A stretch of DNA of 5,382 bases from an uncultured Bacilli bacterium (lineage in GTDB: Bacteria; Bacillota_I; Bacilli_A; RF39; UBA660): assembly GCA_947629115.1 (NCBI GenBank), contig CANRCL010000079.1:1-5382 (forward strand), in the 5' to 3' direction. Shown here piece by piece: positions 1 through 4,981 of this stretch. The notes beneath the pieces were generated by a model that was not told the origin of the DNA, did not search any database, and saw only the letters and a program-made list of their open reading frames with translations. Made by a program: the position numbers and the translations under genes. How positions within the stretch are numbered: the stretch's first letter is position 1; each line of letters starts with the position of its first letter.

Positions 1-22
1 ATAACATAATGAAATTTATATA

Positions 23-51
23 TTGAAATTATTAATTTTAAACGTTATAAT
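23..51 (+). promoter_or_regulatory. Predicted sigma-A promoter of the left-end small transcript
   Basis: TTGAAA at 23-28 and a perfect TATAAT at 46-51 are separated by 17 bp. The expected start is near 57-60. No open reading frame with a ribosome binding site follows, and a terminator lies at 156-186, so the promoter would make a short untranslated RNA of about 130 nt. The surrounding DNA is very AT-rich, so a chance match is possible. Confidence 0.5.
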
Positions 52-57
52 TAATTT

Positions 58-186
58 ATCAAATGTGATGAATCAGGCTGTAAGGTGCAAAACCCCTTTT
101 GCAAACGCACCAGAAGTGTATTATCTGAACTTAATAAAGTTTAGTTTAATAGTATTCCTATCTCAATATAACGAGGTAGGATTTTT
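58..186 (+). ncRNA. Candidate small structured RNA, family not recognised
   Basis: The stretch has a promoter upstream, an intrinsic terminator at its end and a GC-richer core (about 74-115) in otherwise AT-rich DNA. The core contains a perfect 7-bp hairpin (TGCAAAA 86-92, CCCC loop, TTTTGCA 97-103). An alternative stem, GGTGC 84-88 with GCACC 107-111, competes for 86-88. TCAG 73-76 can pair with CTGA 125-128 as an outer stem. I compared it from memory with SRP RNA, RNase P, tmRNA, 5S and common riboswitches and saw no match. It probably is not a leader of yefM, which has its own promoter beyond the terminator. Alternatives are a decayed gene end (one frame reads 26 residues with three cysteines from 64 to a TAG at 142) or a 43-codon ORF from ATG 68 that lacks a Shine-Dalgarno and runs through the terminator. 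Confidence 0.35.
156..186 (+). terminator. Intrinsic terminator of the left-end transcript
   Basis: A 9-bp stem (TCCTATCTC 156-164 with GAGGTAGGA 173-181, one G-U pair) encloses an 8-nt loop and is followed at once by TTTTT (182-186). It ends transcription ahead of the toxin-antitoxin operon and insulates yefM from upstream transcripts. Confidence 0.75.
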
Positions 187-257
187 AATTTACTTCTAAC
201 CAAATGTTTAAAATATAGTATAAATAACTTACTATTAGCATATAATAAAATAAATAA

Positions 258-286
258 TTGGCGTACGTAAAAAAGTACGTTATAAT
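258..286 (+). promoter_or_regulatory. yefM-yoeB promoter with embedded operator (two GTAC cores)
   Basis: TTGGCG (258-263) and TATAAT (281-286) are 17 bp apart, putting the start near 293, just at the ribosome binding site of yefM. The spacer carries two GTAC palindromes, 263-266 (within CGTACG) and 275-278, whose centres are exactly 12 bp apart, and an ACGTA/TACGT inverted repeat (265-269/276-280). In E. coli the YefM-YoeB complex represses its own promoter by binding two palindromes with TGTACA cores spaced 12 bp, so these sites are inferred to be the autoregulatory operator. Binding inside the -35/-10 spacer would block RNA polymerase directly. Confidence 0.6.
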
Positions 287-305
287 TAATTCAAGGTGAG
301 AAATT

Positions 306-563
306 ATGAGTACAATAAATATAACTAATGCGAGAGCAAATTTATTTCAATTAGTTTTAGATGTAAATGTTGGATTTAACCCAATTACAATTGTTAATAA
401 TAAAGGAAAAAATGCTGTTTTAATATCAGAAGACGAGTGGAAAAACATTGAGGAAACTTTATTTTTATCAAGTATACCAGGCTATGTTGAAAATATAAAT
501 AATATAAAAAATAACGAAAACTGGAATAATGCTAGGGAATATAAAAAAGATGAAGAATGGTAA
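306..563 (+). CDS. yefM: YefM-type antitoxin (Phd/YefM family)
   Basis: This 85-residue protein is the antitoxin of a type II toxin-antitoxin pair. It would bind and neutralise the YoeB toxin encoded next and repress the shared promoter. The N-terminal half fits the Phd/YefM DNA-binding fold: an early beta strand, the T-N-A-R-A-N-L segment with Arg10 and Leu13 as in E. coli YefM, then I-T-I-V-N-N-K-G-K-N-A-V-L-I-S (about residues 27-41) and the E-D-E-W-x-x-I-E-E-T helix. The C-terminal part (about 55-85) is Asn/Lys/Glu-rich and is expected to be the flexible toxin-binding tail. The start is fixed by AAGGTGAG at 293-300, five bases before the ATG. The stop overlaps the toxin start by 14 nt, which favours coupled translation. 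The length is typical of the family. Confidence 0.9.
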   Translation: MSTINITNARANLFQLVLDVNVGFNPITIVNNKGKNAVLISEDEWKNIEETLFLSSIPGYVENINNIKNNENWNNAREYKKDEEW

Positions 564-831
564 TTCTTATATAATTAAATTTTCTAAACAAGCCGAAGAA
601 GATAAAATAAAACTTAAAAGTGCAAATTTAGATAAAAATTGTAAAAACATATTAAATTTAATGTTTGAAAATTCATTTGGTTATCCACCTGCCTACGAAA
701 AATTAACTGGTGAATTATCTGATTTATATTCTAGAAGAATTAATAGGCAACACAGAATTGTATACGAGGTTGATGAAAATAAAAAAGAAATTCACATTTT
801 AAGAATGTGGACACATTATGAAAAATTATGA
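550..831 (+). CDS. yoeB: YoeB-type mRNA interferase toxin (Txe/YoeB family)
   Basis: This is a ribosome-dependent endoribonuclease of the RelE superfamily that cleaves mRNA in the A site and stops growth when the antitoxin is lost. From ATG 550 the protein has 93 residues, against 84 in E. coli YoeB. Residues expected for catalysis are present: Glu50 in Y-E-K-L-T-G, Arg69 in S-R-R-I-N-R-Q-H-R-I-V-Y, and His89-Tyr90 in W-T-H-Y-E near the C terminus, matching E. coli Glu46, Arg65, His83 and Tyr84. Nothing suggests inactivation. I chose ATG 550 over ATG 529 because the family starts a few residues before the first beta strand (S-Y-I-I-K-F) and AGGGA lies at 534-538. The gene overlaps yefM by 14 nt and ends in TGA, followed by a TAA. 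Confidence 0.9.
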   Translation: MKNGNSYIIKFSKQAEEDKIKLKSANLDKNCKNILNLMFENSFGYPPAYEKLTGELSDLYSRRINRQHRIVYEVDENKKEIHILRMWTHYEKL

Positions 832-889
832 TAAAGTGATAAATATCTATGTCACTTGCAACAAATTACTAATAAACTTGAACCAAGTT

Positions 890-927
890 TAGTACTTAGT
901 TTGATGACAATTAAGTACTATTTTTTT
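890..927 (+). terminator. Terminator of the yefM-yoeB operon
   Basis: TAGTACTTA (890-898) pairs perfectly with TAAGTACTA (912-920) around a 13-nt loop, and seven T follow (921-927). A second perfect hairpin lies just upstream: AAACTTG 874-880 with CAAGTTT 884-890 and a 3-nt loop. The two share base 890, so they would compete for that one base when formed in tandem. Confidence 0.85.
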
Positions 928-928
928 C

Positions 929-957
929 TTTACATTCCATTAGATAAGCATTATAAT
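929..957 (+). promoter_or_regulatory. Sigma-A promoter of the DUF1003 gene
   Basis: TTTACA (929-934) and TATAAT (952-957) are 17 bp apart. Transcription would begin near 964, leaving a leader of only about 16 nt that holds the Shine-Dalgarno. This excludes TTG 962 as the translation start. The promoter begins two bases after the T-tract of the preceding terminator, so the gene is a separate unit from yefM-yoeB. Confidence 0.75.
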
Positions 958-979
958 TACCTTGAAAGGTAGGACAAAA

Positions 980-1486
980 ATGGAAAAAACTAAAAAAGAA
1001 ATTGTTAAGATGTTATTAAATCAAAATTTAGAAGAAAAAGACGAAGAAGAAATAATTGATTTACTTGTCGATAGTCATATTACCGTTGATGTTGATAAAG
1101 AAAACGATGCTAAAATGACTTTTGGCGATAAAGTGGCTGATAAATTATCAGAAATTGCTGGAAGTTGGACTTTTATCATTATTTTTTGTTTATTTCTTCT
1201 ATTTTGGATTATTTTAAATAGTGTTATATTAATTAACGGAGTAGACCCTTATCCTTTTATTCTCCTTAATTTATTATTATCTTGTCTTGCGGCTTTACAA
1301 GCCCCTATTATTATGATGAGTCAAAATCGTCAAGCAAAAAAAGATACAATAAGAAATAAAAATGATTATCGAACTGATTTAAAGAGTGAACTTATATTAG
1401 AGCAATTATATGAACATATTGAAGAAGTACTAAAAAATCAAAAAAAGATTTTAAAATATTTACAAGAAGATGAAAAAAATAAATAA
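980..1486 (+). CDS. DUF1003 family membrane protein
   Basis: This 168-residue protein has an acidic, charged N-terminal region (1-45), two predicted transmembrane helices (about 64-84 and 93-113) and a basic, then coiled-coil-like C-terminal tail (about 117-168, rich in Lys/Glu). The DUF1003 signature is clear: T-F-G-D-K-V-A-D-K at 47-55, G-S-W at 61-63, D-P-Y-P-F-I-L-L-N at 89-97, then A-A-L-Q-A-P-I-I-M-M-S-Q-N-R-Q at 104-118 and D-Y at 129-130. The family's biochemical role is not established; it is a cytoplasmic-membrane protein with both termini probably on one side. The start is ATG 980, with AGGTAGGA at 967-974; the in-frame TTG at 962 lies at or before the predicted transcript start. 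It is monocistronic by promoter placement, and no terminator is visible after it. Confidence 0.9.
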   Translation: MEKTKKEIVKMLLNQNLEEKDEEEIIDLLVDSHITVDVDKENDAKMTFGDKVADKLSEIAGSWTFIIIFCLFLLFWIILNSVILINGVDPYPFILLNLLLSCLAALQAPIIMMSQNRQAKKDTIRNKNDYRTDLKSELILEQLYEHIEEVLKNQKKILKYLQEDEKNK

Positions 1487-1495
1487 TGTAAGAAA

Positions 1496-1523
1496 TTGTC
1501 AATATTAAATAAAATGCTATAAA
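1496..1523 (+). promoter_or_regulatory. Probable extended -10 promoter
   Basis: TTGTCA (1496-1501) and TATAAA (1518-1523) are 16 bp apart, with TG at 1515-1516 one base before the -10 box, forming an extended -10 element. The start would fall near 1530, about 22 nt ahead of the following gene. Confidence 0.55.
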
Positions 1524-1551
1524 TTAAATAAGAAGTAGAGAAGTGATAAAT

Positions 1552-1968
1552 ATGAAAATGCCCGGAATATTGTTATTAAAAAATTTTAATATTTTAGAAT
1601 TACAATACGATTTTATGGGCTATTTTATTTATACAGATAAAGATTTATCATATCATCATTTATTAATTCCTAATTGTCTTTTAAAAAATAGTTATTATTA
1701 TTGGAATGGGGTAATTTTAAATTCCAAAACTAGTCATCCTTATTTACACGCTATTGAACAATTTGATAAAGATAGATTTTTAGCCATTACTTGTGAAATG
1801 TTAGATGAAAAAGTTAAAGGTTATTTAGATATGGAAAATATAGAATATATTGATGATATTCTAACTTCTTTTGAAAATGAGTATAGTAATAAAACTTGGC
1901 ATAATGGACACCCAATAATTAAAGAAGAATATACTAAAAGAATTTTAAGCAAGAAAAAAAGCCATTAA
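1552..1968 (+). CDS. Hypothetical protein, unrecognised
   Basis: This is a 138-residue protein with no family I recognise. It has no signal peptide or convincing membrane helix and is rich in Tyr, Phe, Asn and Lys. The N-terminal part (about 5-60) looks beta-strand rich with aromatic clusters such as S-Y-Y-Y-W-N-G-V-I-L-N near 48-58. The C-terminal half is acidic (D-M-E-N-I-E-Y-I-D-D-I-L near 95) and ends in a basic tail, with histidines in T-W-H-N-G-H-P just before it. ATG 1552 is preferred, with GAGAAGTGA upstream; GTG 1543 and ATG 1558 are alternatives. It has its own probable promoter and points head-on at the dCMP deaminase gene, five bases away. The last codons double as part of the terminator of that opposite gene. 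Coding status is supported by codon use like its neighbours and clean termination. Confidence 0.7.
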   Translation: MKMPGILLLKNFNILELQYDFMGYFIYTDKDLSYHHLLIPNCLLKNSYYYWNGVILNSKTSHPYLHAIEQFDKDRFLAITCEMLDEKVKGYLDMENIEYIDDILTSFENEYSNKTWHNGHPIIKEEYTKRILSKKKSH

Positions 1969-1975
1969 GATGGCT
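1954..1975 (-). terminator. Intrinsic terminator of the dCMP deaminase gene
   Basis: Read on the minus strand, AGCCAT (1975-1970) pairs with ATGGCT (1965-1960) around a 4-nt loop, and a run of T follows (1960-1954). The stem overlaps the deaminase TAG stop (1976-1974) and the loop covers the TAA stop of the convergent gene. On the plus strand no T-run follows, so it works in one direction only. Confidence 0.75.
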
Positions 1976-2459
1976 AATAACCCATTACTCCTTCTAAAGA
2001 TTCATCATTTTCAATAAATTCAGATACGGGAATAATTTCGTATTCTTTTTTATTTTGTCTAATAACAATTTCTTTAATACCAGCATTAATAATCATTCTT
2101 TTACACATAGAACAAGGTCTCGCATTAACGACATAAGTATTATCACTGGCATTTTTTCCTGCAAGATATAGAGTTGAATCAATTAAGTCTCGTCTAGATG
2201 CTGAAATAATAGCATTTGCTTCAGCATGAACACTTCTACAAAGTTCATATCTTTCTCCTCTTGGAATATTTAATTTTTCTCTAATACAATATTTTAAATC
2301 TTGACAGTTTTTTCTTCCTCTGGGAGCCCCATTATAACCTGTGGAAATAATTTCATCATTTTTAACAATAACTGCACCCCAATGTTTTCTTAAACAAGTA
2401 CATCTTTCTGAGGCTACTTCCGCCATATCTAAATAATAATTTCTTTTATCTACTCGCAT
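1974..2459 (-). CDS. comEB: Deoxycytidylate (dCMP) deaminase, ComEB-like
   Basis: This cytosolic zinc enzyme converts dCMP to dUMP, the substrate of thymidylate synthase. The 161-residue protein carries the cytidine/deoxycytidylate deaminase signature: His78 and the proton-shuttling Glu80 in V-H-A-E-A-N-A-I, and Cys116 and Cys119 in P-C-S-M-C as the remaining zinc ligands. The N-terminal C-T-C-L-R-K-H-W-G-A-V-I-V-K (20-33) and Y-N-G-A-P-R-G-x-x-N-C (42-52) blocks are typical of the ComEB type. The length is normal for the family and the active site looks intact. AGGTGAGA (2470-2463) lies just before ATG 2459. The symbol reflects the Bacillus orthologue family; no competence genes adjoin it here, so the role is taken as pyrimidine metabolism. 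Confidence 0.92.
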   Translation of the reverse strand: MRVDKRNYYLDMAEVASERCTCLRKHWGAVIVKNDEIISTGYNGAPRGRKNCQDLKYCIREKLNIPRGERYELCRSVHAEANAIISASRRDLIDSTLYLAGKNASDNTYVVNARPCSMCKRMIINAGIKEIVIRQNKKEYEIIPVSEFIENDESLEGVMGY

Positions 2460-2476
2460 TTATCTCACCTAAAAAA

Positions 2477-2505
2477 ATTATAATAAAAATTTTAATTTTT
2501 GTAAA
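2477..2505 (-). promoter_or_regulatory. Sigma-A promoter of the dCMP deaminase gene
   Basis: On the minus strand TTTACA (2505-2500) and TATAAT (2482-2477) are 17 bp apart. The start would be near 2470, giving a leader of only about 11 nt that consists mainly of the Shine-Dalgarno. It is the same box pair and spacing as the DUF1003 promoter. Confidence 0.75.
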
Positions 2506-2544
2506 TGAAATCCAATTTTTAAGCCATACTATTAATGATGAAGT

Positions 2545-3687
2545 ATGAAAAATAAAGTATTATATATAGTTATAACAATTTTAATCGTTTTAAATCTTTT
2601 AACTTTTAAGTTTTTTTATGAAGAAAAACCTCCCAAAGCCAATCTTTGTTTTTATGAATTAGATAGTAAATATGTTTTAGTAGAAAAAAATGAAATAAAT
2701 AATAGTATTACAAGTTATTTATATAAAGATAGTGATAATAACTTTTTGGGTAAAATATATGAAAATAATACCCAAAAAGAACTTAATATAAATGATTTAA
2801 TTAAAGAAGATAAGTTAGATTTATTTACTCAAAAAATTAATGACTTATTATTCTTAAAATATCCTAAATTTATTGCTACTATTTTAAGTAGTGAAGAGGT
2901 AAATAAATCTTATTTACTTCGTGATAATGAATTAGTTATATATTATAATGATTATGAAATAAATCCCGAAGTAAATGAATTATTATATTTAAAAGTTAAT
3001 TATAATGAAATAAAAGATTATTTAAATTTTACTGTTATTTTAGATAGTAAATATGAAAATGAATCAGGATATAATTATACTAATGCTAAAAAAAGTATTG
3101 CTATAACTTTTGATGATAGTCCTAATAAAAATAAAACTAGTAAAATATTAGATTATTTAAGTGATAATCATTTTAGGGCTACTTTCTTTGTTGTAGGTGA
3201 AAGAGTAAATTATAATAAAGATTTATTTTTAGAATTAAAAAATTCGGGTAATGAAGTAGGAAGTCATACTTATAAGCATGATAATATGAGTAAAATGAGT
3301 GATACAGAAATAATTAGTGATTTTGAATTAATGAATGATTTATATGAGCAAGTCTTTAATAAAAAGTTAGAACTTATAAGACCTCCTTATGGAGCCATTA
3401 AAAAAAGTCAACTTAATTTAATTGATGCTTCCTTTATTTTATGGAGTCTAGATACTAATGACTGGCGTTATCGAAATAGTGATTATTTAATTAATTATGT
3501 TTTAGATAATGTTCAAGATGGAGATATTATTTTATTTCATGATTCTTATGATTCCACAGTTAAGGCTATTCAAGAATTATTACCTATTTTATATAGTAAA
3601 GGTTATCAAGTAATGAGTGTATCAGAATTATTAAATTTAAAAGGTATAAATTTAGAAAAAAATACTATTATTCATAGTGCTTATTAG
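2545..3687 (+). CDS. Membrane-anchored DUF3298 + NodB polysaccharide deacetylase (PdaC-like)
   Basis: This is a predicted extracellular, metal-dependent deacetylase of carbohydrate esterase family 4, probably acting on N-acetyl groups of peptidoglycan. Of 380 residues, about 5-25 form an N-terminal membrane anchor with no lipobox. Residues about 30-170 resemble DUF3298, the lysozyme-binding-type domain of RsiV and PdaC: N-D-L near 80, then L-V-I-Y-Y-N-D-Y-E-I-N-P and a late Y-L-K-V-N-Y-N-E-I-K-D-Y-L. The NodB domain follows with all motifs: T-F-D-D-S-P (Asp190, Asp191), metal ligands His241 and His245 in S-H-T-Y-K-H, R-P-P-Y-G (279-283), D-T-N-D-W (303-307) and His332 in L-F-H-D. Ser192 replaces the usual Gly of motif 1. 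This architecture matches B. subtilis PdaC, though somewhat shorter. The Shine-Dalgarno is weak (GATGAAG), and no strong promoter or downstream plus-strand terminator is visible. The 3' end overlaps the convergent gene by 4 nt. Confidence 0.88.
   Translation: MKNKVLYIVITILIVLNLLTFKFFYEEKPPKANLCFYELDSKYVLVEKNEINNSITSYLYKDSDNNFLGKIYENNTQKELNINDLIKEDKLDLFTQKINDLLFLKYPKFIATILSSEEVNKSYLLRDNELVIYYNDYEINPEVNELLYLKVNYNEIKDYLNFTVILDSKYENESGYNYTNAKKSIAITFDDSPNKNKTSKILDYLSDNHFRATFFVVGERVNYNKDLFLELKNSGNEVGSHTYKHDNMSKMSDTEIISDFELMNDLYEQVFNKKLELIRPPYGAIKKSQLNLIDASFILWSLDTNDWRYRNSDYLINYVLDNVQDGDIILFHDSYDSTVKAIQELLPILYSKGYQVMSVSELLNLKGINLEKNTIIHSAY
3656..3678 (-). terminator. Weak terminator candidate for the three-helix membrane protein gene
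   Basis: On the minus strand ACTAT (3678-3674) pairs with ATAGT (3668-3664) around a 5-nt loop, and after one A come seven T (3662-3656). The 5-bp stem is AT-rich and may be inefficient. It lies inside the 3' coding end of the convergent deacetylase gene. Confidence 0.4.
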
Positions 3688-4058
3688 AAAATGGCTAAAT
3701 CGACATCACCAGCATTATCATCAAGTTCAGTATAAATAGATAAAGCACCCCCAATTAGAAAAACTAAAGTAGTTATTAATCTTTCTAAAGCCACTTTTTG
3801 TCTTCTAGCATCTCTATTTTGAGAAATTTGCATATCTTCAATAGCAATAATTACATAATATAAATAAATAATAAAAGCAATTATTAATAAAACAATATTA
3901 ATATTACGACCTTTTTGTCTATCTTGTTTATTTTTAGTATAAATATATTTTTCTTCAAAACTATTGGCAATTAAAGCAAATAAGACAATAAAAAAATAGA
4001 TATACCAAATAATATCTTCTTCTTTTAATAATCTTAAATCTCGTGCCCAATCTTTCAT
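3684..4058 (-). CDS. Small membrane protein, unrecognised (three predicted helices)
   Basis: This 124-residue protein has predicted transmembrane helices at about 16-32, 53-73 and 94-109. A basic loop lies between the first two (Lys42 to Arg51) and a second basic stretch at 82-88 (R-D-A-R-R-Q-K); by the positive-inside rule these would be cytoplasmic or at the interface. The C terminus is acidic. I recognise no family. Trp-rich, charged N-terminal residues argue against a cleaved signal peptide. The start is uncertain: no Shine-Dalgarno precedes ATG 4058 (the upstream bases are AATTATAGT), and the terminator of the upstream same-strand gene occupies the space where a promoter would be. Its stop region overlaps the deacetylase stop by 4 nt on the opposite strand. 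The intact frame and strong hydrophobic pattern support a real gene. Confidence 0.7.
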   Translation of the reverse strand: MKDWARDLRLLKEEDIIWYIYFFIVLFALIANSFEEKYIYTKNKQDRQKGRNINIVLLIIAFIIYLYYVIIAIEDMQISQNRDARRQKVALERLITTLVFLIGGALSIYTELDDNAGDVDLAIF

Positions 4059-4074
4059 ACTATAATTTTATGTT

Positions 4075-4112
4075 AAAAAAAAGAAATAATTTTTTACTAG
4101 TTATTTCTTTTT
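4075..4112 (-). terminator. Intrinsic terminator of the two-helix membrane protein gene
   Basis: A perfect 12-bp inverted repeat (4078-4089 with 4101-4112, core AAAGAAATAA/TTATTTCTTT) encloses an 11-nt loop. On the minus strand the distal arm runs into eight consecutive T (4082-4075). The proximal arm contains the last lysine codons and the TAA stop of the gene it terminates. Being almost all A-T, the stem is long but weak per base pair, so some readthrough is plausible. Confidence 0.65.
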
Positions 4113-4394
4113 GCTTTGTTTAATTAAATAATCATTTAATTTATTAATTCTTATTTTAAAACTAGCAATAATAAAAGTAAAAGAAGCCAGTAATAAAATA
4201 ATGCCCGTTACAATATCCCATTTAGTAGTATTAAAGATAAATAGATAAATACTAAATAATATACCCATAATCCCAATAATTAATAAACGATTTAAACGGG
4301 CTCTTAATTCATTACCATATTGCGTAGCATAAAAATTATTTTTAAGTTTATATTTTTCTTCTTTATTTAAAGAATAATATTTTAATTTATACAT
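4101..4394 (-). CDS. Small membrane protein, unrecognised (two predicted helices)
   Basis: This 97-residue protein has a Lys/Tyr-rich N-terminal region (1-36), two predicted transmembrane helices (about 37-54 and 61-79) joined by a short hairpin loop, and a basic tail ending in Lys-Lys-Lys. By the positive-inside rule both ends face the cytoplasm. I recognise no family. The start is ATG 4394: AGGTGA at 4405-4400 is a good Shine-Dalgarno, and the in-frame GTG at 4403 is part of that site rather than a start. It has a strong promoter divergent from yceD and its own terminator, so it looks like a single-gene unit, although imperfect termination could feed the next minus-strand membrane gene (3684-4058). 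Confidence 0.75.
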   Translation of the reverse strand: MYKLKYYSLNKEEKYKLKNNFYATQYGNELRARLNRLLIIGIMGILFSIYLFIFNTTKWDIVTGIILLLASFTFIIASFKIRINKLNDYLIKQSKKK

Positions 4395-4411
4395 CAAAAT
4401 CACCTAAATAA

Positions 4412-4440
4412 ATTGTATCATTTACTTAAATTAGTTGCAA
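4412..4440 (-). promoter_or_regulatory. Minus-strand promoter of the two-helix membrane protein gene
   Basis: On the minus strand TTGCAA (4440-4435) and TACAAT (4417-4412) are 17 bp apart, and TG lies one base before the -10 box (TGATACAAT), making an extended -10. The -35 hexamer is self-complementary and is also used by the yceD promoter on the other strand. Confidence 0.65.
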
Positions 4441-4464
4441 TAAGTTAAAATATTAAGTTATAAT
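4435..4464 (+). promoter_or_regulatory. Promoter of yceD-rpmF
   Basis: TTGCAA (4435-4440) and a perfect TATAAT (4459-4464) are 18 bp apart, with a start expected near 4471 and a leader of about 20 nt. It shares its -35 hexamer with the divergent promoter, so one polymerase at a time could use it. Confidence 0.65.
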
Positions 4465-4490
4465 TATTTTAAATAGAAGGAGTAATTAAA

Positions 4491-4979
4491 ATGATTATTA
4501 ATTTAGATGAATTAAATACTAAAGATTACATAGATATTAATTATAAAGTAGAAAAAGATGAATATATTGATAAAAGAATTTATGATTTAAAAGATGGTTT
4601 AGTTAAAGGTAAAGTTTATCAAAATAGTAATAGTGATATTATTTTAGATTGTATATTTACGGGTAGTATGATAATTGAAGACTCTATTACTTTAGATTTA
4701 GTTCCTTATCATTTTCAAATCAATATTGAAGAAAATTTAGATAATTTAGTGGAAAATTATGAAGATTGTTATGAAAATGCACAAAATACACTTGATTTAA
4801 AGACAATTTTATGGCAAAATATTGTATTGGAAGTTCCCATCAGTTATACTTTATGTAAAGATGCAAACATTAAAGGTAATGGTTGGGAGTTAAAAAGTGA
4901 AACTAGTGAGGTTCAAGGTACTAAACAAATAGACCCGAGACTTAAAAAGTTAGAAGATTTATTGAAAGGTGATGATTAG
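4491..4979 (+). CDS. yceD: YceD/DUF177 family 23S rRNA accumulation protein
   Basis: The YceD (DUF177) family is linked to 23S rRNA accumulation and is found next to rpmF across bacteria; in B. subtilis the member is YlbN. The 162-residue protein shows the family pattern: a central L-D-C-I-F-T-G (Cys54) where members usually have a cysteine ahead of a strand, the D-L-K-T-I-L-W-Q-N-I-V-L-E-V-P-I segment at 102-117 followed by Cys122, and the closing I-D-P-R-L-K-K-L-E-D-L-L (147-158), which is the family hallmark. It is acidic and cytosolic with no membrane segment. AAGGAG at 4477-4482 sets the ATG. The stop is 2 nt before rpmF, whose ribosome binding site lies inside this gene, so the two are co-transcribed and probably translationally coupled. 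Confidence 0.9.
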   Translation: MIINLDELNTKDYIDINYKVEKDEYIDKRIYDLKDGLVKGKVYQNSNSDIILDCIFTGSMIIEDSITLDLVPYHFQINIEENLDNLVENYEDCYENAQNTLDLKTILWQNIVLEVPISYTLCKDANIKGNGWELKSETSEVQGTKQIDPRLKKLEDLLKGDD

Positions 4980-4981
4980 TT

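Noticed and set aside
68..199. 43-codon ORF over the left-end transcript
   Set aside because: No Shine-Dalgarno, and it runs through the terminator hairpin and T-tract; the stem-loops explain the sequence better.
529..549. Upstream ATG giving yoeB seven extra residues
   Set aside because: No suitable ribosome binding site precedes it, and YoeB proteins start close to the first beta strand; ATG 550 fits better.
829..834. Possible alternative genetic code with TGA as tryptophan at the yoeB end
   Set aside because: TAA follows TGA directly, so either reading ends here, but all tryptophans in the window are TGG and no other in-frame TGA occurs; the standard code is simpler.
962..979. TTG start extending the DUF1003 protein by six residues
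   Set aside because: It lies at or before the predicted transcription start, and the extension would be encoded by the Shine-Dalgarno itself.
3780..3850. S-Q-N-R plus basic residues after a membrane helix, resembling the DUF1003 tail
   Set aside because: Only four residues and a basic stretch match; the other DUF1003 signatures (G-D-K-V-A-D, D-P-Y-P-F) are missing, so no homology is claimed.
4395..4403. GTG start extending the two-helix membrane protein by three residues
   Set aside because: The GTG is part of the AGGTGA Shine-Dalgarno for ATG 4394.
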